The notes beneath the pieces are model-generated. The model was not told the origin of the DNA. It searched no databases and saw only the letters and a list, made by a program, of their open reading frames with translations. Positions 5,983-7,034 of a stretch of DNA of 7,034 nt are shown piece by piece (positions within the stretch are counted from its first letter, which is position 1; every line of letters starts with the position of its first letter). A program made the translations under genes and the position numbers. This stretch comes from UBA7312 sp002715345 (GTDB lineage Bacteria > Bacteroidota > Bacteroidia > Flavobacteriales > UBA7312). The DNA lies in contig CAXGIQ010000077.1 of the NCBI GenBank assembly GCA_964009845.1, positions 1 to 7,034 on the forward strand, written 5' to 3'.

Positions 5983-7034
5983 ATGAAAGTATATTTAGAT
6001 AATGCAGCAACAACACCTTTAGATAAAGAAGTAATAACAGCTATGATTCCAGTAATGGAAGAAGAATATGGTAACCCTTCATCTATTCATACTTTTGGAA
6101 GAGAAGCTAGGTCTAGAGTAGAACGCGCTAGAAAAAATGTTGCTAAGCATTTAAACTGCTCTCCAGGAGAAATCTTTTTTACTTCAGGAGGAACAGAGGC
6201 TGACAATATGGCGATTCGCTGTGGTATGACTGATTTAGGTATCAATCATGCTATTACTACTACTTTAGAACATCATGCGGTAGGAAACACATTAGAGGAT
6301 ATGGCTCAAAAAGGCTATATCAAATTAAGTTATGTAAACCTTGATAAAAACGGCAGTGTGGATTTAACACATCTAGAAGAATTACTAGCTAGCAACGACC
6401 GTTCTTTCGTTTCTTTAATGCATGCCAATAACGAAATAGGGAATCTACTTCCGCTTAAAGAGGTAGGAGAGATTTGTAAAAAGCACAATGCTATTTTTCA
6501 TTCAGACACTGTGCAGACTATAGCACACTATAGATACGATTTGCAAGATCTACATGCGCATTTTATCACAGGTGCAGCACATAAGTTTCATGGTCCAAAA
6601 GGAAATGGATTTTTATATATCAATGTAGATGTGTCTATTACCCCATTTATTCATGGTGGGTCTCAGGAGAGAAACATGCGTGCGGGAACCGAAAATGTTT
6701 ATGGAATTGTAGGGCTTTCTACTGCAATGGATGTAGCCTACAGAAATTTAGAAGAGCATCGTAACCACATTGAAGGGTTGAAGTCATACATGATTAAAGA
6801 GTTACAAAATGAAATTCCAGGAGTTGAGTTTAATGGTTTAAGTGGAGAGGTTGATCAGTCGCTTTATACAGTATTAAATGTGATGTTTCCACCAACGGAT
6901 ATAGGAGAGATGTTGCTTTATAATTTAGATATTATGGGTATTGCCTGTTCGGGAGGGAGTGCTTGTTCTTCTGGAAGCAATGTGGGTTCCCATGTATTGA
7001 GAGGGATTGGGGCTGATATGATGCGTCCTTCATT
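5983..7034 (+). CDS. Cysteine desulfurase, NifS/IscS type (partial, 3' end missing)
   Basis: This PLP enzyme removes sulfur from L-cysteine as an enzyme-bound persulfide, giving alanine, and supplies sulfur for Fe-S clusters, thiolated tRNA and cofactors. I read 350 codons from the ATG at 5983 to the window edge without a stop; family members are about 380-400 residues, so only the tail is missing. Motifs in order: YLDNAATTP at 4-12, NPSSIH at 31-36, TSGGTEADN at 67-75, the cofactor-stacking LEHH at 95-98, HANNEIG at 147-153, HSDTVQ at 173-178 (Asp175, Gln178), AAHKFHGPKG at 198-207 with the PLP-binding Lys201, RAGTENV at 233-239, and the catalytic loop GSACSSGS at 325-332 with Cys328. The GSAC(S/T)SGS form with a following loop marks the group I (NifS/IscS) class rather than SufS. 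An extra Cys322 lies six residues before the nucleophile. The start lies 1 nt after the preceding stop, indicating coupling. Whether it is IscS-like housekeeping or a NifS-like paralogue cannot be decided here. Confidence 0.93.
   Translation, partial: MKVYLDNAATTPLDKEVITAMIPVMEEEYGNPSSIHTFGREARSRVERARKNVAKHLNCSPGEIFFTSGGTEADNMAIRCGMTDLGINHAITTTLEHHAVGNTLEDMAQKGYIKLSYVNLDKNGSVDLTHLEELLASNDRSFVSLMHANNEIGNLLPLKEVGEICKKHNAIFHSDTVQTIAHYRYDLQDLHAHFITGAAHKFHGPKGNGFLYINVDVSITPFIHGGSQERNMRAGTENVYGIVGLSTAMDVAYRNLEEHRNHIEGLKSYMIKELQNEIPGVEFNGLSGEVDQSLYTVLNVMFPPTDIGEMLLYNLDIMGIACSGGSACSSGSNVGSHVLRGIGADMMRPS

Noticed and set aside
1..7034. Defence system, mobile element, CRISPR or prophage
   Set aside because: Every gene belongs to a housekeeping or core metabolic family; no transposase, integrase, repeat array, terminal inverted repeats or tRNA attachment site was seen.

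Overview
The window looks like an ordinary core-chromosome stretch of a Bacteroidota bacterium, most likely Flavobacteriia or a close relative. The reasons are the AT-rich genes, starts without convincing Shine-Dalgarno sequences, promoter-like boxes of the Bacteroidota type (TTG ... TAnnTTTG), and gene families with Bacteroidota-style sequence details (DUF349 protein, DUF368 transporter, a phosphosulfolactate synthase homologue, a GEGNGG-type phosphohexomutase). No mobile element, CRISPR array, RNA gene or prophage was seen. The assignment to a lineage is recall-based and was not checked by a search.

Layout. Two gene clusters diverge from a 124-bp intergenic region at 4475-4598. The leftward (minus-strand) cluster reads, in transcription order: a large TPR protein (4474-3068), a phosphosulfolactate synthase/ComA family enzyme (3061-2279), a single-domain rhodanese (2279-1992), a DUF368/PopT polyprenyl-phosphate transporter (1987-1001), shikimate dehydrogenase AroE (1004-282), and the N-terminus of a DUF349 protein (225-1, running off the left edge). 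From the TPR gene to aroE, junctions are 6 nt, TAATG overlap, 4 nt and ATGA overlap, so these five are almost certainly one operon. The DUF349 gene follows after 56 bp and may have its own weak promoter. The rightward cluster starts with a phosphoglucosamine mutase-like enzyme (4599-5981), followed after 1 nt by a NifS/IscS-type cysteine desulfurase (5983 to the right edge, cut before its stop).

How the genes may work together. The rightward pair combines envelope-precursor synthesis (GlcN-6-P to GlcN-1-P, on the way to UDP-GlcNAc) with sulfur mobilisation from cysteine. The leftward operon mixes a PEP-sulfonating enzyme, a sulfurtransferase, the recycling of undecaprenyl phosphate across the membrane, and an aromatic-pathway enzyme. 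The most interesting hint is the translational coupling of the ComA homologue with the rhodanese: one family consumes sulfite and the other can release it. The known later enzymes of coenzyme M or sulfolactate synthesis are not in the window, so the fate of the product is open. All complete genes look intact; no frameshift or pseudogene was seen. No intergenic stretch exceeds 124 bp and no convincing intrinsic terminator was found.
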